Positions 8,180 through 19,721 of a stretch of 64,000 nucleotides of DNA are shown one piece after another. Made by a program: the position numbers and the translations under genes. Where the stretch lies: NCBI RefSeq assembly GCF_026410285.1, contig NZ_JAPMLP010000003.1, forward strand, positions 372,001-436,000. The letters run 5' to 3'. Within the stretch, counting starts at the first letter, position 1; every line of letters starts with the position of its first letter. Under the pieces are notes generated by a model. It did not search any database, had not been told where the DNA came from, and saw nothing but the letters and a program-made list of their open reading frames with translations. This stretch comes from Sulfitobacter sp. F26169L. GTDB taxonomy: Bacteria > Pseudomonadota > Alphaproteobacteria > Rhodobacterales > Rhodobacteraceae.

Positions 8180-10209
8180 TGGCCCTCGGACCAGAGACTT
8201 ATGACATCGCCGCCGGCTCCGAGAGGGACCGGCGGCTTTTTGTGTATAACGGGGGGTTTCTGACCCAAGGGCGCATCCGGCGCATATTGCAACTGTCGGG
8301 CTACTCGATTCATGTCGGTCTGCCCACGCAAGACGGTGATGCAGTGGCCGTCTGGGGCAACTCCCCCACCGCGCACCGCGGTGAAGGTGTCGCGGCGGCA
8401 CGGGATGCCCCGATTGTGCGTATCGAGGACGCGCCGCTGCGATCGCTTTTCCCCGGTCGTGAGAGCGAACCGCCGCTGGGGCTGGTGATTGATCACCGCG
8501 TGGTGCATTTCGATCCCTCAAAACCGTCTGATCTTGAGGTCCTGCTTGCCACGCACCCACTTGATGACACCGCCCTGTTAGATCGTGCCCGTGCCTGCAT
8601 CGCGCGTATACAAGAGGCGCATCTCAGCAAATATGCAGCCATCCCGCTCGATACTCCTACCCCCGCCCCCGGCTATGTGGTAGTGATTGATCAAACCTTT
8701 GGCGATGCCTCTGTCACCGCATCGGGTGCCGATCGCGCGCGTTTTCTGGAAATGCTGTACTTTGCGCAAGAAGAGCATCCCGGCGCGCGTATCCTGATTA
8801 AAACCCACCCCGAAACCATTGCAGGCCACCGCAAGGGATACTTCCGCGACGAAGACCTGAGCGACCGGATTGAGTTTCTGAGCGATCCGATCAGCCCCTA
8901 CACCCTGTTCGAGGGGGCATTGGGCGTCTACACCGTTTCCTCCGGTCTGGGGTTCGAAGCAATCTTTGCAGGTCACAAGCCGCGCGTATTCGGCCAACCG
9001 TATTACGCAGGCTGGGGTCTGACCGCTGACGCCTTTGAAGTGCAGCGCCGTCAGCGCAGCCTGACCCGCGCGCAACTGTTCGCGGCCGCGATGATCCTCT
9101 ATCCGCGTTGGTATGATCCCTACCACGACACGCTTTGCCCATTGGAAACTGTGATCGACACACTGGAAGCGCAGGCGCGCTGCTGGCGTGAGGACTGCCG
9201 CGGCTGGGCCGCATCGGGCATGAGCCTTTGGAAAAGGCCGCATCTGCAGAAATTCTACGGCCGCTACACGCCTGTCACTTTTCAGGACAGCCCGTCCGAC
9301 ATTTCGGACCGCCCGCAGATGATCTGGGCCGGGAAAGCGCCTGCCAGCGCAAACGTCACGCGGATCGAAGACGGGTTCTTGCGTTCGCGCGGGTTGGGGG
9401 CGGCCCTGACCCCGCCGCTGTCACTGGTCAGCGATGATCTGGGAATTTACTACGATCCCGCGCGCCCCTCCCGTCTGGAAAGCTGGATTGAAAAGCGCGC
9501 CACTTTGCGGCCCGATCAGGAAGCACGCGCCGCCCGTCTAATCCGCACTCTGATCCGATCGGGGCTGAGTAAATACAACATTGGCGCAGACCCTGCGCCA
9601 ATGACCGATGGACACCGTATTCTTGTCTGCGGGCAAGTGGCGGATGACGCCTCTATCCTCACCGGAACATCGGACATTTCAAGCAATCAAGCGCTTGTGG
9701 ATGCTGTTCGCAGCGCCAATCCCGATGCGGTGATCCTGTTCAAACCGCATCCCGATGTAGAGGCGGGGCTACGCGAAGGCGCGCTGAAAAATTCTGCCGC
9801 CGCAGATCACATCATACGCGGCACTGATCCTGCCGCATTGTTGGCGCAGGTTAACGAAGTACACACCATGACCTCGCTTATGGGGTTCGAAGCGCTGTTG
9901 CGCGGTATCCCCGTCACCACCTACGGCGCGCCGTTTTATGCAGGCTGGGGGCTGACCACGGATATGTGCGATGTGCCACCACGCCGCCGCGCCACGCCTA
10001 CGCTAGAGGGGTTGGTACATGCGGCGTTGATCGACTATCCGCGCTATTTCGATCCCAAAACGCAACTGCCCTGCCCTGTCGAGGTTGCGCTGGCGCGATT
10101 GTCCCAAGGGGATGTTCCCGCGCCAAGCCGCAGCAACCGCATATTGTCAAAACTGCAAGGCCTGTTTGCAAGCAAGGCGCACCTGTGGCGCAAGCCGCCC
10201 AGGCTTTAG
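8179..10209 (+). CDS. KpsC-like capsule polysaccharide beta-Kdo transferase (two-module)
   Basis: KpsC extends the poly-Kdo linker on the phosphatidylglycerol anchor of ABC-exported capsules. This 676-residue protein contains two related glycosyltransferase modules, residues about 15-330 and 335-650. Each has a K(T/P)HP segment (KTHPET, FKPHPD) and a late signature: GFEAIFAGHKPRVFGQPYYAG in the first, GFEALLRGIPVTTYGAPFYAG in the second. This internal duplication is the hallmark of the family. It overlaps the OPX gene by 1 bp and meets ribD tail to tail. No KpsM, KpsT or KpsE gene is present nearby. Confidence 0.9.
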   Translation: MALGPETYDIAAGSERDRRLFVYNGGFLTQGRIRRILQLSGYSIHVGLPTQDGDAVAVWGNSPTAHRGEGVAAARDAPIVRIEDAPLRSLFPGRESEPPLGLVIDHRVVHFDPSKPSDLEVLLATHPLDDTALLDRARACIARIQEAHLSKYAAIPLDTPTPAPGYVVVIDQTFGDASVTASGADRARFLEMLYFAQEEHPGARILIKTHPETIAGHRKGYFRDEDLSDRIEFLSDPISPYTLFEGALGVYTVSSGLGFEAIFAGHKPRVFGQPYYAGWGLTADAFEVQRRQRSLTRAQLFAAAMILYPRWYDPYHDTLCPLETVIDTLEAQARCWREDCRGWAASGMSLWKRPHLQKFYGRYTPVTFQDSPSDISDRPQMIWAGKAPASANVTRIEDGFLRSRGLGAALTPPLSLVSDDLGIYYDPARPSRLESWIEKRATLRPDQEARAARLIRTLIRSGLSKYNIGADPAPMTDGHRILVCGQVADDASILTGTSDISSNQALVDAVRSANPDAVILFKPHPDVEAGLREGALKNSAAADHIIRGTDPAALLAQVNEVHTMTSLMGFEALLRGIPVTTYGAPFYAGWGLTTDMCDVPPRRRATPTLEGLVHAALIDYPRYFDPKTQLPCPVEVALARLSQGDVPAPSRSNRILSKLQGLFASKAHLWRKPPRL

Positions 10210-11300
10210 ACCCTGTTGCGTACCCAGGTGTGCATCACGTCCGGCCCTACGGCCTGTGTCTCTGCCAGATTGAACCGAGGCGCTTGCGTCAGTCGGCCAA
10301 GGCCCATGGCCCCGATACCCGCTACCCCTTCGGCCCCGATCACCATACCGGCAGTGAACCCGACCAGAAAATCCACCAGATCAAGCTTTAGCAGGCTTGC
10401 CGCGATGGCAGATCCGCCTTCGCTGAAAACACGCGTCAGACCATGCGCGCCGAGTTGGTGCAGCACATCGCCCATGTCGAGTTGTCCGCCGCGCACCGCG
10501 CAAGGCAGCAGCACAGCGCCCAGTCCTTTCCACACCTGCACCAGTTCGGCTGGTGCATCCGCCCCGTGACACAGGATCAGCGGAATTTTCGTGGCTGTCT
10601 GCGCCAGTTTGCCGCCAAGCGGAATATCCAGATGACGGGAAACAACGACACGCGCCGGTTGCCGCGCCACACCCAAATCGCGCACATCAAGGGATGGATC
10701 ATCAGCGCGCACAGTGCCGCCGCCCACCATCACTGCATCATGACGGCTGCGCATTGCATGGACCAAGCGGCGCGCAGGGGCCTGCGTAATCCATTTGCTC
10801 TCGCCCGTGGCCGTGGCAATACGCCCGTCAAACGAACTGGCCAGTTTCAGCGTTACCATCGGTCTGCCCTGCTCTACACGGCTGAAAAATCCGATATTGT
10901 CCGCGCGCGCTTGCGCTTCGCCCGGCCCTGTCACCACTTCGATGCCCGCGTCGCGCAGCATTGCCAATCCGCGTCCTGCAACACGTCCGTCACTGTCGCC
11001 CACGGCGACCACAACACGCGCCACGCCCGCGTCAATCAGCGCCTGCGCACAGGGCGGTGTCTGGCCGTGATGGGCGCACGGCTCAAGTGTTACGAAGACA
11101 TCGGCACCCTTTGCCGCCTCTCCCGCTTGAGCTAGCGCCTGCGTTTCCGCATGTGGCCGTCCCGAAGGCGCGGTCCACCCACGCCCGACAACATGGCCAG
11201 CGCGCACAATGACGCAGCCCACCGCAGGGTTGGGCCACGTTGTGCCTAACCCGCGCCGCCCCAAGGACAGCGCGAGGTCCATATAGCGTGTATCGCTCAA
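10206..11300 (-). CDS. ribD: Bifunctional riboflavin deaminase/reductase RibD
   Basis: The N-terminal deaminase (residues about 1-145) has the zinc site HAETQAL and [11 protein letters not shown]. The C-terminal reductase (about 150-364) begins [14 protein letters not shown] and has a Gly-rich NADPH-binding segment ([14 protein letters not shown]). It carries out the second and third steps of riboflavin synthesis. The start overlaps the nrdR stop by 4 bp, as in many alphaproteobacteria. It is separated from ribE by the opposite-strand capsule cassette and its 3' end overlaps the KpsC-like gene. Confidence 0.95.
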   Translation of the reverse strand: MSDTRYMDLALSLGRRGLGTTWPNPAVGCVIVRAGHVVGRGWTAPSGRPHAETQALAQAGEAAKGADVFVTLEPCAHHGQTPPCAQALIDAGVARVVVAVGDSDGRVAGRGLAMLRDAGIEVVTGPGEAQARADNIGFFSRVEQGRPMVTLKLASSFDGRIATATGESKWITQAPARRLVHAMRSRHDAVMVGGGTVRADDPSLDVRDLGVARQPARVVVSRHLDIPLGGKLAQTATKIPLILCHGADAPAELVQVWKGLGAVLLPCAVRGGQLDMGDVLHQLGAHGLTRVFSEGGSAIAASLLKLDLVDFLVGFTAGMVIGAEGVAGIGAMGLGRLTQAPRFNLAETQAVGPDVMHTWVRNRV

Positions 11301-11770
11301 CTTTCGGCGTCGGGCGGCGTGTCTGGGCGCAGTTCCTGAACGAATTTGTCAAAATCGTCAGCCTGCTGGAAGTTTTTGTACACACTCGCAAAACGCACAT
11401 AGGCGACAGTATCAATCCGCGCCAGCGCTTCCATCACGATCTCGCCGATCTGCTTGGAGCCGATATCGGTCTCGCCCATACTTTCCAGTCGCCGCACGAT
11501 GCCGCTGATCATCTGGTCAATACGTTCGGGCTCAATCGGACGTTTCTGCATGGAGATACGGATAGAACGCTCCAGCTTGTCGCGGTCGAAATCCTCACGC
11601 TTGCCGGAGGTCTTGATGACCACCAGATCGCGCAACTGTACACGTTCATAGGTGGTGAACCGCCCGCCACAGGCAGGGCAAAACCGGCGACGCCGGATCG
11701 AAACATGATCCTCCGCTGGCCGGCTGTCTTTTACTTGGGTATCGATATTTCCGCAAAACGGGCAGCGCAT
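11297..11770 (-). CDS. nrdR: Transcriptional repressor NrdR
   Basis: NrdR is the ATP/dATP-sensing repressor of ribonucleotide reductase genes. The 157-residue protein has the N-terminal zinc ribbon (MRCPFCGN...[14 protein letters not shown]) and the ATP-cone domain (residues about 46-136; [18 protein letters not shown], then [11 protein letters not shown]). Length and motifs are standard. It is coupled to ribD by an ATGA overlap. About 210 bp upstream separates it from the next gene; no clear NrdR box was identified there. Confidence 0.96.
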   Translation of the reverse strand: MRCPFCGNIDTQVKDSRPAEDHVSIRRRRFCPACGGRFTTYERVQLRDLVVIKTSGKREDFDRDKLERSIRISMQKRPIEPERIDQMISGIVRRLESMGETDIGSKQIGEIVMEALARIDTVAYVRFASVYKNFQQADDFDKFVQELRPDTPPDAES

Positions 11771-11981
11771 TGGCCTGTCCCCTTATTTCTGATCCGCCTC
11801 TTTTGTGGGATCACCGCCCCACTTATCCACAGGTATAGGGGAACCCATAGGTTTTGGGTAGTCCAGAATTTCACCGCTAGATGATGCGGTGTCTGTTTTA
11901 TTTGCGACGCGTTTCAACCCACTTCCAATTGTTGTCCCCGAGAATGGGCGAAAGGTGCAGATAATGAGATTACTTCTCCAC

Positions 11982-12398
11982 CTACGGGCGATGTCCGTCC
12001 CGCACCAGCTTGCTGTCTGCGCAAAAGCCATAGGCGTGACCAACGCTGAGGTTGGCGCCCGCACGGGCAAGCGATGATCCAAGGACAATTACGCCAACCG
12101 GCGTCAGGCCCTGCGCGCTGAGCGTGAATGTCACTGGATCGCGCTGGCCCAGCCCGGCCGTGCGCCCCTGCGCGATGTAAAGACGTTGGGAAGCGCGGGC
12201 GCCTTCACGCTTGCGCGCGTAATCGGCAGCGGCGCACCACATGCCACGCGCGCCCAGTCCTGCATCCCCCGTCACCGAAAACCCGCCAGCAACGGGCAAG
12301 ACAATAACACCGTTTTCAGCTTTGAACCCCTGAGCGGCGACAGGCCCTGCCATCAACGCCATGAAGCTTAGCCCTGCAATAAATCCTCGCATTCTCAA
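11982..12398 (-). CDS. Secreted hypothetical protein, tandem paralogue A
   Basis: The 138-residue protein has a Sec signal peptide (MRMRGFIAGLSFMALMAGPVAA) and no other membrane segment, so it should be periplasmic or secreted. It shares with its neighbour a GxGxRGxWCAAADYA(E/R)+R segment, an I(A/R)xGR segment, and a late Cys (FCxxxxxELxxxxx-like). The conserved Cys pair probably makes a disulfide. It overlaps the upstream paralogue by 4 bp, a tandem duplication. No function is assigned. Confidence 0.75.
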   Translation of the reverse strand: MRMRGFIAGLSFMALMAGPVAAQGFKAENGVIVLPVAGGFSVTGDAGLGARGMWCAAADYARKREGARASQRLYIAQGRTAGLGQRDPVTFTLSAQGLTPVGVIVLGSSLARAGANLSVGHAYGFCADSKLVRDGHRP

Positions 12399-12817
12399 TT
12401 CCTTCTTGGCAAATGATTGGTTAATTCAAATTCTTCAGGGCGGCAAAACTGGATCGCATGGGCCACAGGCAGCCCCACGCCGACCACAGATGTTGTGAGC
12501 GATATGGATCTGGACGGGCCCTGCGCAAGTGTGTTTTCATCTGTGGTGAATACCACCGATGTGCTGCCGGACACACGGCGCGAGGCCCCGCGCCCTTCGC
12601 GGATATAGATGCGCCCTTTTGCGCCCAACCTGCGCTCGGCATAGTCGGCGGCGGCACACCATATGCCACGTGGTCCCTCGCCGCGGGATTCAATGACTTC
12701 GAATGTGGTGCGGTTAACGCCGATCACGATCAGATCGTTCACCGCCCGATAGCCCTGCGCGCTCAGCGTGGCGGGTAGTGCAGCAGCAACAGCGGCAGCA
12801 AGTAAAAGACGACGCAT
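12395..12817 (-). CDS. Secreted hypothetical protein, tandem paralogue B
   Basis: This 140-residue protein has a Sec signal (residues 1-20, cleavage after LSAQ-like sequence) and the same core as the following gene: GEGPRGIWCAAADYAERR, IYIREGRG, and a C-terminal AIQFCRPEEFELT. The two conserved Cys residues suggest a disulfide. It is the first gene of the two-gene set and lies about 110 bp beyond the rpoD terminator. The family is not recognised; similar small secreted proteins are found in Rhodobacteraceae. Confidence 0.75.
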   Translation of the reverse strand: MRRLLLAAAVAAALPATLSAQGYRAVNDLIVIGVNRTTFEVIESRGEGPRGIWCAAADYAERRLGAKGRIYIREGRGASRRVSGSTSVVFTTDENTLAQGPSRSISLTTSVVGVGLPVAHAIQFCRPEEFELTNHLPRRN

Positions 12818-12926
12818 AAATGTTTCCTCCGGTACACCTAACAGATAGGCACCGAAACGCTCAGGTCAAACGCAGAGCGGCGCAATTAGCGCAAGCTTCC
12901 CGGACGCAAGGCGTGTTCTGACAAAC

Positions 12927-12962
12927 GAAAAGCCCCGCCCGATTGATACATCGGACGGGGCT
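12927..12962 (-). terminator. Rho-independent terminator of rpoD
   Basis: A 13-bp stem with one G-T wobble (agccccgcccgat / atcggacggggct) and a 6-nt loop is followed, read leftward, by TTTTCG. It begins about 20 bp after the rpoD stop. Confidence 0.85.
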
Positions 12963-12981
12963 TCGCAATAATCTGCCGGAG

Positions 12982-14970
<1,989 letters not shown>

Positions 14971-15137
14971 CAAAAGATCCTCTACATCCCTATGCGAATC
15001 ATCTGGTAATGATTCGCTTTTTCGAATCATGCGGGGTTTATGGTGATTCTTAAACCCGCATCCTCAACTTTCCACTAAATGCGGTGATTTGGTCACCGAA
15101 GCGCCACAAAACCGCAAAAACTCTACCGAAACCGCCC

Positions 15138-17114
15138 TTAGTGGCTCTTCTTGCCACCCTTGGAAAAGTCGATCTGATCAAACATGCTCCGGCTTTTTGC
15201 AACCTGATCACGATCAAGGCGCGCACCGTTGTCAGCGATAACGTATTCCGCCTTATCCTCCTGACCGGAGCGCTGCGCAAGCTCGGCAGCGCGTGCAGCT
15301 TCGGCCAAGCGCCATGTTACGCCCTCGTCGGCCTCGCCGCTCAGATCATCGGCGGCATCATTCACCTCATCCATCAATCCACGCACCGCCGACAGTTTCG
15401 CCAGTTCTTCGGCAATTGTCATGGTGGTGATGTCTACATTGCCGGGTTTTCGAATACACGGTGTAATGGCGACATGGCGTTGCGACATCAGGTTTTCAAG
15501 CCCGTCCGGCCCGATTGCATCTCTGATACGGTCGCGGAGCACTTGCGCCCCCTCTGAGGCGTGACGCAGGATTAGATCGCGGAGGCGGTCGTGTTCACGG
15601 TCCATACAGGTCATACTTTCCAACCCGTGCTCGAACGCTTCAACCACTTCTGGACAGCTGATGCAGGCGGCAAGAATGACCGCTTCTCGCAGGTGTTCGG
15701 TGGCGCGTGCATCACCTGATGTCGCCAGCATGGAGGATTTGGCCCCCGCTGATGGACCCTGAGGCGCCTTACTGCCCCATGGCTGGCCCCGTTGCCTGCG
15801 CGGTTGTGTCCCACCACCACCGCCCGACTTGGCACGGAACAACTGCCAGCGCATGTCCTTGATCGCCTGACCGTAGTGACTGCGGATGCCGGGATCCTTG
15901 ATCAGCATTATCTTCTCACGCAGGGATTTATCCAGCGCGGCCTTGCGCTCGGGGCTGTCAAACACCTTGCCTTCAACCTCGCGCTGCCACAGCAATTGCA
16001 CCATCGGCACCGCTGCATCCAGCAGGCTTTGCACCGCTGCCGGTCCTGCGGATTTGAGCACGTCATCGGGATCTTGCCCCTCTGGCATCATGGCAAAGCG
16101 CAGCGAACGCCCTGCCTCCAGCAGCGGCAGCGCCAGATCAATCAACCGCAGTGCCGCACGCTGGCCTGCGGTATCGCCATCCAAAGTGATGATCGGCTCG
16201 TCACTGATCCGCCACAGCATCGCCAACTGGCTTTCGGTAATTGCCGTTCCCAGCGGGGCAACACATGCACCAAACCCCGCCTCTGATAGCGCGATTACAT
16301 CCATATATCCCTCGGCCACCAACAACGGCTGACCTTTGCCCGCAGCGACCCGCGCGTTTTTCACATTATAGAGGCTTCGCCCCTTGTCGAACAATTCCGT
16401 TTCCGGAGAGTTCAAATATTTTGCCTTGTCGTCGGGGTCCATCGCGCGGCCCCCGAACGCAATTGCGCGGCCCCGCGCATCGCGGATCGGATATATGATC
16501 CGGCCTCGAAAGGTATCATACGGCTTGCCGCCCTTGGATGATGGCTTTGCCAGCCCTGCCCCGATGATCAACTCATCGGGAATGTCTTTACCCTTCAGGG
16601 CATCCCACAACCCCTGCCAACTGTCGGGCGCGAACCCGATTTCCCATCGGTCGCAGACATCCTGACGCAATCCGCGCCGCTCAAGATACTCACGCGCAGC
16701 GGATGCCCCGCCTGTGCGCAACTGCAAGCGGAACCACTTGACGGCCAGCTCCATTACATCGGCAAGTTCGGTGCGCTTGTCGGCCTTTTCCTGCGCGCGC
16801 GGATCGCGCTCGGGCATCGGCATTCCGGCTTCACGCGCCAGAATTTCGACCGCCTCCATAAAGCCCACATTCTCTGTCTCGCGCACAAAAGAGATCGCGT
16901 CCCCTTTGGCATGACAGCCAAAGCAGTAATAGAACCCTTTACGGTCATCGACGTGAAAGCTGGCGGATTTTTCCTGATGAAACGGGCACGGCGCCCACAT
17001 ATCACCCTTGCCCTGATTGGACTTGCGCGCATCCCACATGACTTTACGGCCCACAACCTGTGACAGGCTGGAGCGTGTGCGCAATTCATCAAGGAAACCG
17101 GGTGGGAGGCTCAT
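15138..17114 (-). CDS. dnaG: DNA primase DnaG
   Basis: DnaG makes RNA primers at the replication fork. The 658-residue protein has the N-terminal CHC2 zinc finger (CPFHQEKSASFHV...YYCFGCHAKGD), the primase core, and the TOPRIM domain with LVAEGYMDVIAL and LDGDTAGQRA. A variable Gly/Gln-rich linker (about residues 430-470) precedes the C-terminal DnaB-interacting helicase-binding domain. It is followed after 167 bp by rpoD, the usual macromolecular-synthesis pairing. Confidence 0.97.
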   Translation of the reverse strand: MSLPPGFLDELRTRSSLSQVVGRKVMWDARKSNQGKGDMWAPCPFHQEKSASFHVDDRKGFYYCFGCHAKGDAISFVRETENVGFMEAVEILAREAGMPMPERDPRAQEKADKRTELADVMELAVKWFRLQLRTGGASAAREYLERRGLRQDVCDRWEIGFAPDSWQGLWDALKGKDIPDELIIGAGLAKPSSKGGKPYDTFRGRIIYPIRDARGRAIAFGGRAMDPDDKAKYLNSPETELFDKGRSLYNVKNARVAAGKGQPLLVAEGYMDVIALSEAGFGACVAPLGTAITESQLAMLWRISDEPIITLDGDTAGQRAALRLIDLALPLLEAGRSLRFAMMPEGQDPDDVLKSAGPAAVQSLLDAAVPMVQLLWQREVEGKVFDSPERKAALDKSLREKIMLIKDPGIRSHYGQAIKDMRWQLFRAKSGGGGGTQPRRQRGQPWGSKAPQGPSAGAKSSMLATSGDARATEHLREAVILAACISCPEVVEAFEHGLESMTCMDREHDRLRDLILRHASEGAQVLRDRIRDAIGPDGLENLMSQRHVAITPCIRKPGNVDITTMTIAEELAKLSAVRGLMDEVNDAADDLSGEADEGVTWRLAEAARAAELAQRSGQEDKAEYVIADNGARLDRDQVAKSRSMFDQIDFSKGGKKSH

Positions 17115-17173
17115 ACCTCTAATATGGGCAGCGAGCCGTCAGAGTCCATAAGGCCACCGTGACAAGACACAGT

Positions 17174-17476
17174 TTATTGGGACAGGCACAGCTCTTTCCA
17201 CGCCGCTGCCAGATCGGCTTTTTTCACTTCGGCCATTTTCATGCTGTAAATCCACGGCGTCACCAGCGGAACCACTGCGTTATATTTCTCAGGCCACGCA
17301 GGAGAGGTGTCTGCGACATGGGTGGCTACCTTACCTTCACCCACCCGCGCGACACGCGCGGCCTGCACGGATGCAACCACATCACTCTGGTAAGTGCAGT
17401 CTTTTTCCTTGGCCGTTGCCGCAACCGCCGGTCCAGCCAGCGCGGCACACACAACAATACTCATCACACGGATCAT
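17174..17476 (-). CDS. Small secreted hypothetical protein
   Basis: The 100-residue product has a Sec signal peptide (MIRVMSIVVCAALAGPAVAA) and a short soluble domain with two Cys residues (KDCTYQ and KELCLSQ near the C-terminus) that could pair in the periplasm. The ATG at 17476 is chosen because GGAG lies 6 bp upstream; an ATG four codons earlier lacks this. The family is not recognised. It lies between dnaG and a decayed region. Confidence 0.65.
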   Translation of the reverse strand: MIRVMSIVVCAALAGPAVAATAKEKDCTYQSDVVASVQAARVARVGEGKVATHVADTSPAWPEKYNAVVPLVTPWIYSMKMAEVKKADLAAAWKELCLSQ

Positions 17477-17509
17477 ATAACGCTCCAAATTTTCGAACTT
17501 GCTGCCAAC

Positions 17510-17689
17510 TTATCTCCGGCCTGCCGCTGCTTCCAGTCCTGTCGCCAAATCGTGAACAGCAAATGCAGCCCCTGAGCGAAAAACCGCACTCGGGATCGCT
17601 TCTTGCGCGTCATGCTCGTTTTTCACAGGCCCACCTGTGTTTACGTCTGAAGGTTTTGCCAGAGACACAAGCGGGGCAGAGCTGTTCAT
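17510..17689 (-). CDS. Doubtful 59-codon frame after the PEP mutase-family pseudogene
   Basis: The ATG overlaps the last in-frame stop of the pseudogene (ATGA), and the frame runs 59 codons to a TAA. The product is polar with no recognised motif. It may be a coupled small gene, a remnant of the 3' part of the decayed gene, or chance. Confidence 0.2.
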   Translation of the reverse strand: MNSSAPLVSLAKPSDVNTGGPVKNEHDAQEAIPSAVFRSGAAFAVHDLATGLEAAAGRR

Positions 17690-18431
17690 GCTGCCGGCTT
17701 ATTGGCCAACAACAACGCCACCTCAGCCACGGCTTGCATCGCGGCAAGATAGGATCACGGGCCTTAACTGATCCGTGCTACCCCTGCGGTTTGCAGGTCC
17801 GCGCGATCCGGCAAGGTGCCGTGCATCATCACATTTACCGGCAATGGAACCTGCGCGCAGACCTGTTTGATCAATGCGATATCGTTCATAATCAGCACAA
17901 ATAATCCGGACGCGCCAGCGGCTGCATAGGCCTGCCCCCGTGCAACAACATCGCCTATTAAACCGCAATGATCGGCAGCACCAGCTAGCATAAACACATC
18001 AGTATGGGCGTTTATGAAGAAGCCAGCACCGACAGCCACACGGATGGCGGAAATCCGTGCGCATTGATCTTCGGTTGAAAACAGGCCAGCAGCTTGAATA
18101 TGGCGGTCTTAAAAATTCATACCGATCACACCTGACTGCGTCACGGTTTTGGCGTTGTCGCCGACCAGCGCAGGCATTGCGCATATGCACGTTCGAAATC
18201 CACATGACCGGAAGCGTATTGGCCGCCGCAATACGGTTCACCAGCGACAAAAGCTGCGCCATGTGCGGTGCCTCGCCGTCATCGAAACCCTGGGCTGCGG
18301 CTACAGCCCAATTGCCGGTCACGATTACTGCGGCTGATCCCCTGTCCCAGCAGTTATACAGACCAACCGGCACCGTTTACTTTTAACGCTGAAAATACTG
18401 TTGCTTTTCGCGCTGATGAATACCCTGTCAT
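17686..18431 (-). pseudogene. Isocitrate lyase/PEP mutase-family pseudogene
   Basis: Read across frames, the family sequence is almost complete: GLYNCWDRGSA, NWAVAAAQGFDDGEAP, VDFERAYAQ, LVGDNAKTVTQSGVIGMNF, DRHIQAAGLFS, then AGASGLFVLIMNDIALIKQV, VPLPVNVMM and SYLAAMQAVAEVA. It is broken by about three frameshifts (before VGLYNCW, before VDFER, after AYAQ) and by three in-frame stops (NF*DR near 18107, and IS*GP*SY near 17750-17765). The intact family cleaves or forms C-C or P-C bonds of small oxo-acids. It overlaps the damaged ada gene by 4 bp, so both once formed an operon and both have decayed. Confidence 0.8.
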
Positions 18432-19263
18432 GGTGCCTCTTTCTGCTTCTGCGCGGCAAACCCGCGCTCCAGTTCGATCAGTTTTTGTTTGCGCCACAAT
18501 CCCCCGCCATACCCCGTCAGGCTGCCATCTCACGCTCGATACGATCGGTCGGGGCAAAACGGCCAAACCCGAGCGAGCCTTTTGCATCCCGCCGCAGCGC
18601 CAGCAGTTCCGCAGGCAATGCGCGCCGCTCGCTAAAATCCAGCAGATGCAGCGCGCTATCGGAGGACACCGCGACCATCGCGCCAAGCGGCGTTTCAATC
18701 CAGTCAGCGCGCAGCAACGCGTTTTTGCAAAACGCACCGGGCGGCAAACCCGTCCAGCCTGCGAAAGCCGCGCGGAATGCCGAAGCCGAGCTGTAGCCTG
18801 CCTCAAGCTGCGCCTCGATAACACGGCTGCCACCGGCCATCTCTGCCGCGCCTGCGCGCAACCGTGCAAGCCGCAATATTTCAAGAAACGTCATGCCGAA
18901 ATGCCGCTTGAACGCACGCCGCACGGTGGACAGATCAAACCCGAGCGCTGCGATATCCCCTTCCGCCCAGCGCCGTGCCGGATCGGCCTCCAGCGCGGCG
19001 AGCAAAGCTTTGACCGCAGGTTCGCCCTCGGCGGCGGGTGCCATCGGATGGCATCGCGTGCAAGCGCGATATCCCCCCTCTATCGCGCGCCCGATACTGT
19101 CGAAGAAGGTACAGTTTTCGGCCTTGGGCTTTCTTGCCGGACAGGTCAGGCGGCAAAATACACCTGTGGAGGATACACCAACCCACGCGCGTCCGTCCCA
19201 TGCCGCATCCCGCGCAAGCAGCGCCGCATAAAGAACCTCATCATCCGGTAGTTCAAACATCAT
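18428..19263 (-). pseudogene. ada: ada, DNA-repair methyltransferase/activator, with internal deletion
   Basis: The N-terminal 248 codons are intact: the Ada zinc domain with Cys37 (methyl acceptor), Cys41, Cys68 and Cys71, an AraC-type HTH (residues about 85-165), and the start of the O6-alkylguanine methyltransferase domain. The frame then stops at 18517 within EREMAA. In another frame the sequence goes straight to GSLTGYGGGLWRKQ, the normal extreme C-terminus, ending at 18428. The middle of the methyltransferase domain, including the PCHR active site, is missing. The simplest reading is a deletion of roughly 300 bp with a frame change. Any product would be a truncated activator without O6-guanine repair. 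Confidence 0.85.
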
Positions 19264-19327
19264 GCAAGCAATCTAACCGGATCGCCTGTTGCTGTCCGCC
19301 GCTCATCAGGCGTCTATTCAAAAATCT

Positions 19328-19720
19328 TCAAGCGATGAAGGCGCAGAGGTATCCGTTATGCACCCAACCCTGCACAGGCAGGTTCCGTTGGCTGGTCGGC
19401 CTGCCCTCCGGTGTCATGTGCCGGAATGCGCCCGTTACCCGCACCCATCGTCCGCGCCGCTCGCTCGCGTCGAGTTCGATGACCGCCAGCCGGTTAAAGC
19501 TGCGTACCACCTTGAAATCAGTTCCCGGACCCGAGCGGACGCTGAGAAAGCCGTCAGGTCCGTTTACGTTACACACCATGGCCCGCCACGCCCCGAGATT
19601 GGGCACCTGTGGCCAGATATCGCGCGCTAGACCGTTCAGGGTAACGTAGCCATAGTCCCCCCGCTCTGCCATGACAGGGGGTGCGGTCAACAGGGCAATC
19701 AGCGTCAGAACGTAACGCAT
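19328..19720 (-). CDS. Secreted SH3-like domain protein
   Basis: The product of about 130 residues has a Sec signal (MRYVLTLIALLTAPPVMA) and a bacterial SH3-type domain: FLSVRSGPGTDFKVV, then a hydrophobic WVRV strand and a late GWVHNGYLC. Such domains bind peptidoglycan or peptides in the periplasm. Two Cys residues (MVCN, YLCA) may form a disulfide. The ATG at 19720 lies directly after the glutamate dehydrogenase stop, so the pair is probably cotranscribed. A longer frame overlapping that gene is not needed. Confidence 0.75.
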   Translation of the reverse strand: MRYVLTLIALLTAPPVMAERGDYGYVTLNGLARDIWPQVPNLGAWRAMVCNVNGPDGFLSVRSGPGTDFKVVRSFNRLAVIELDASERRGRWVRVTGAFRHMTPEGRPTSQRNLPVQGWVHNGYLCAFIA

Positions 19721-19721
19721 G

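Noticed and set aside
11783-12088. 101-codon minus-strand frame between nrdR and the secreted paralogues
   Set aside because: No domain and no ribosome-binding site, and it overlaps the end of a better-supported gene.
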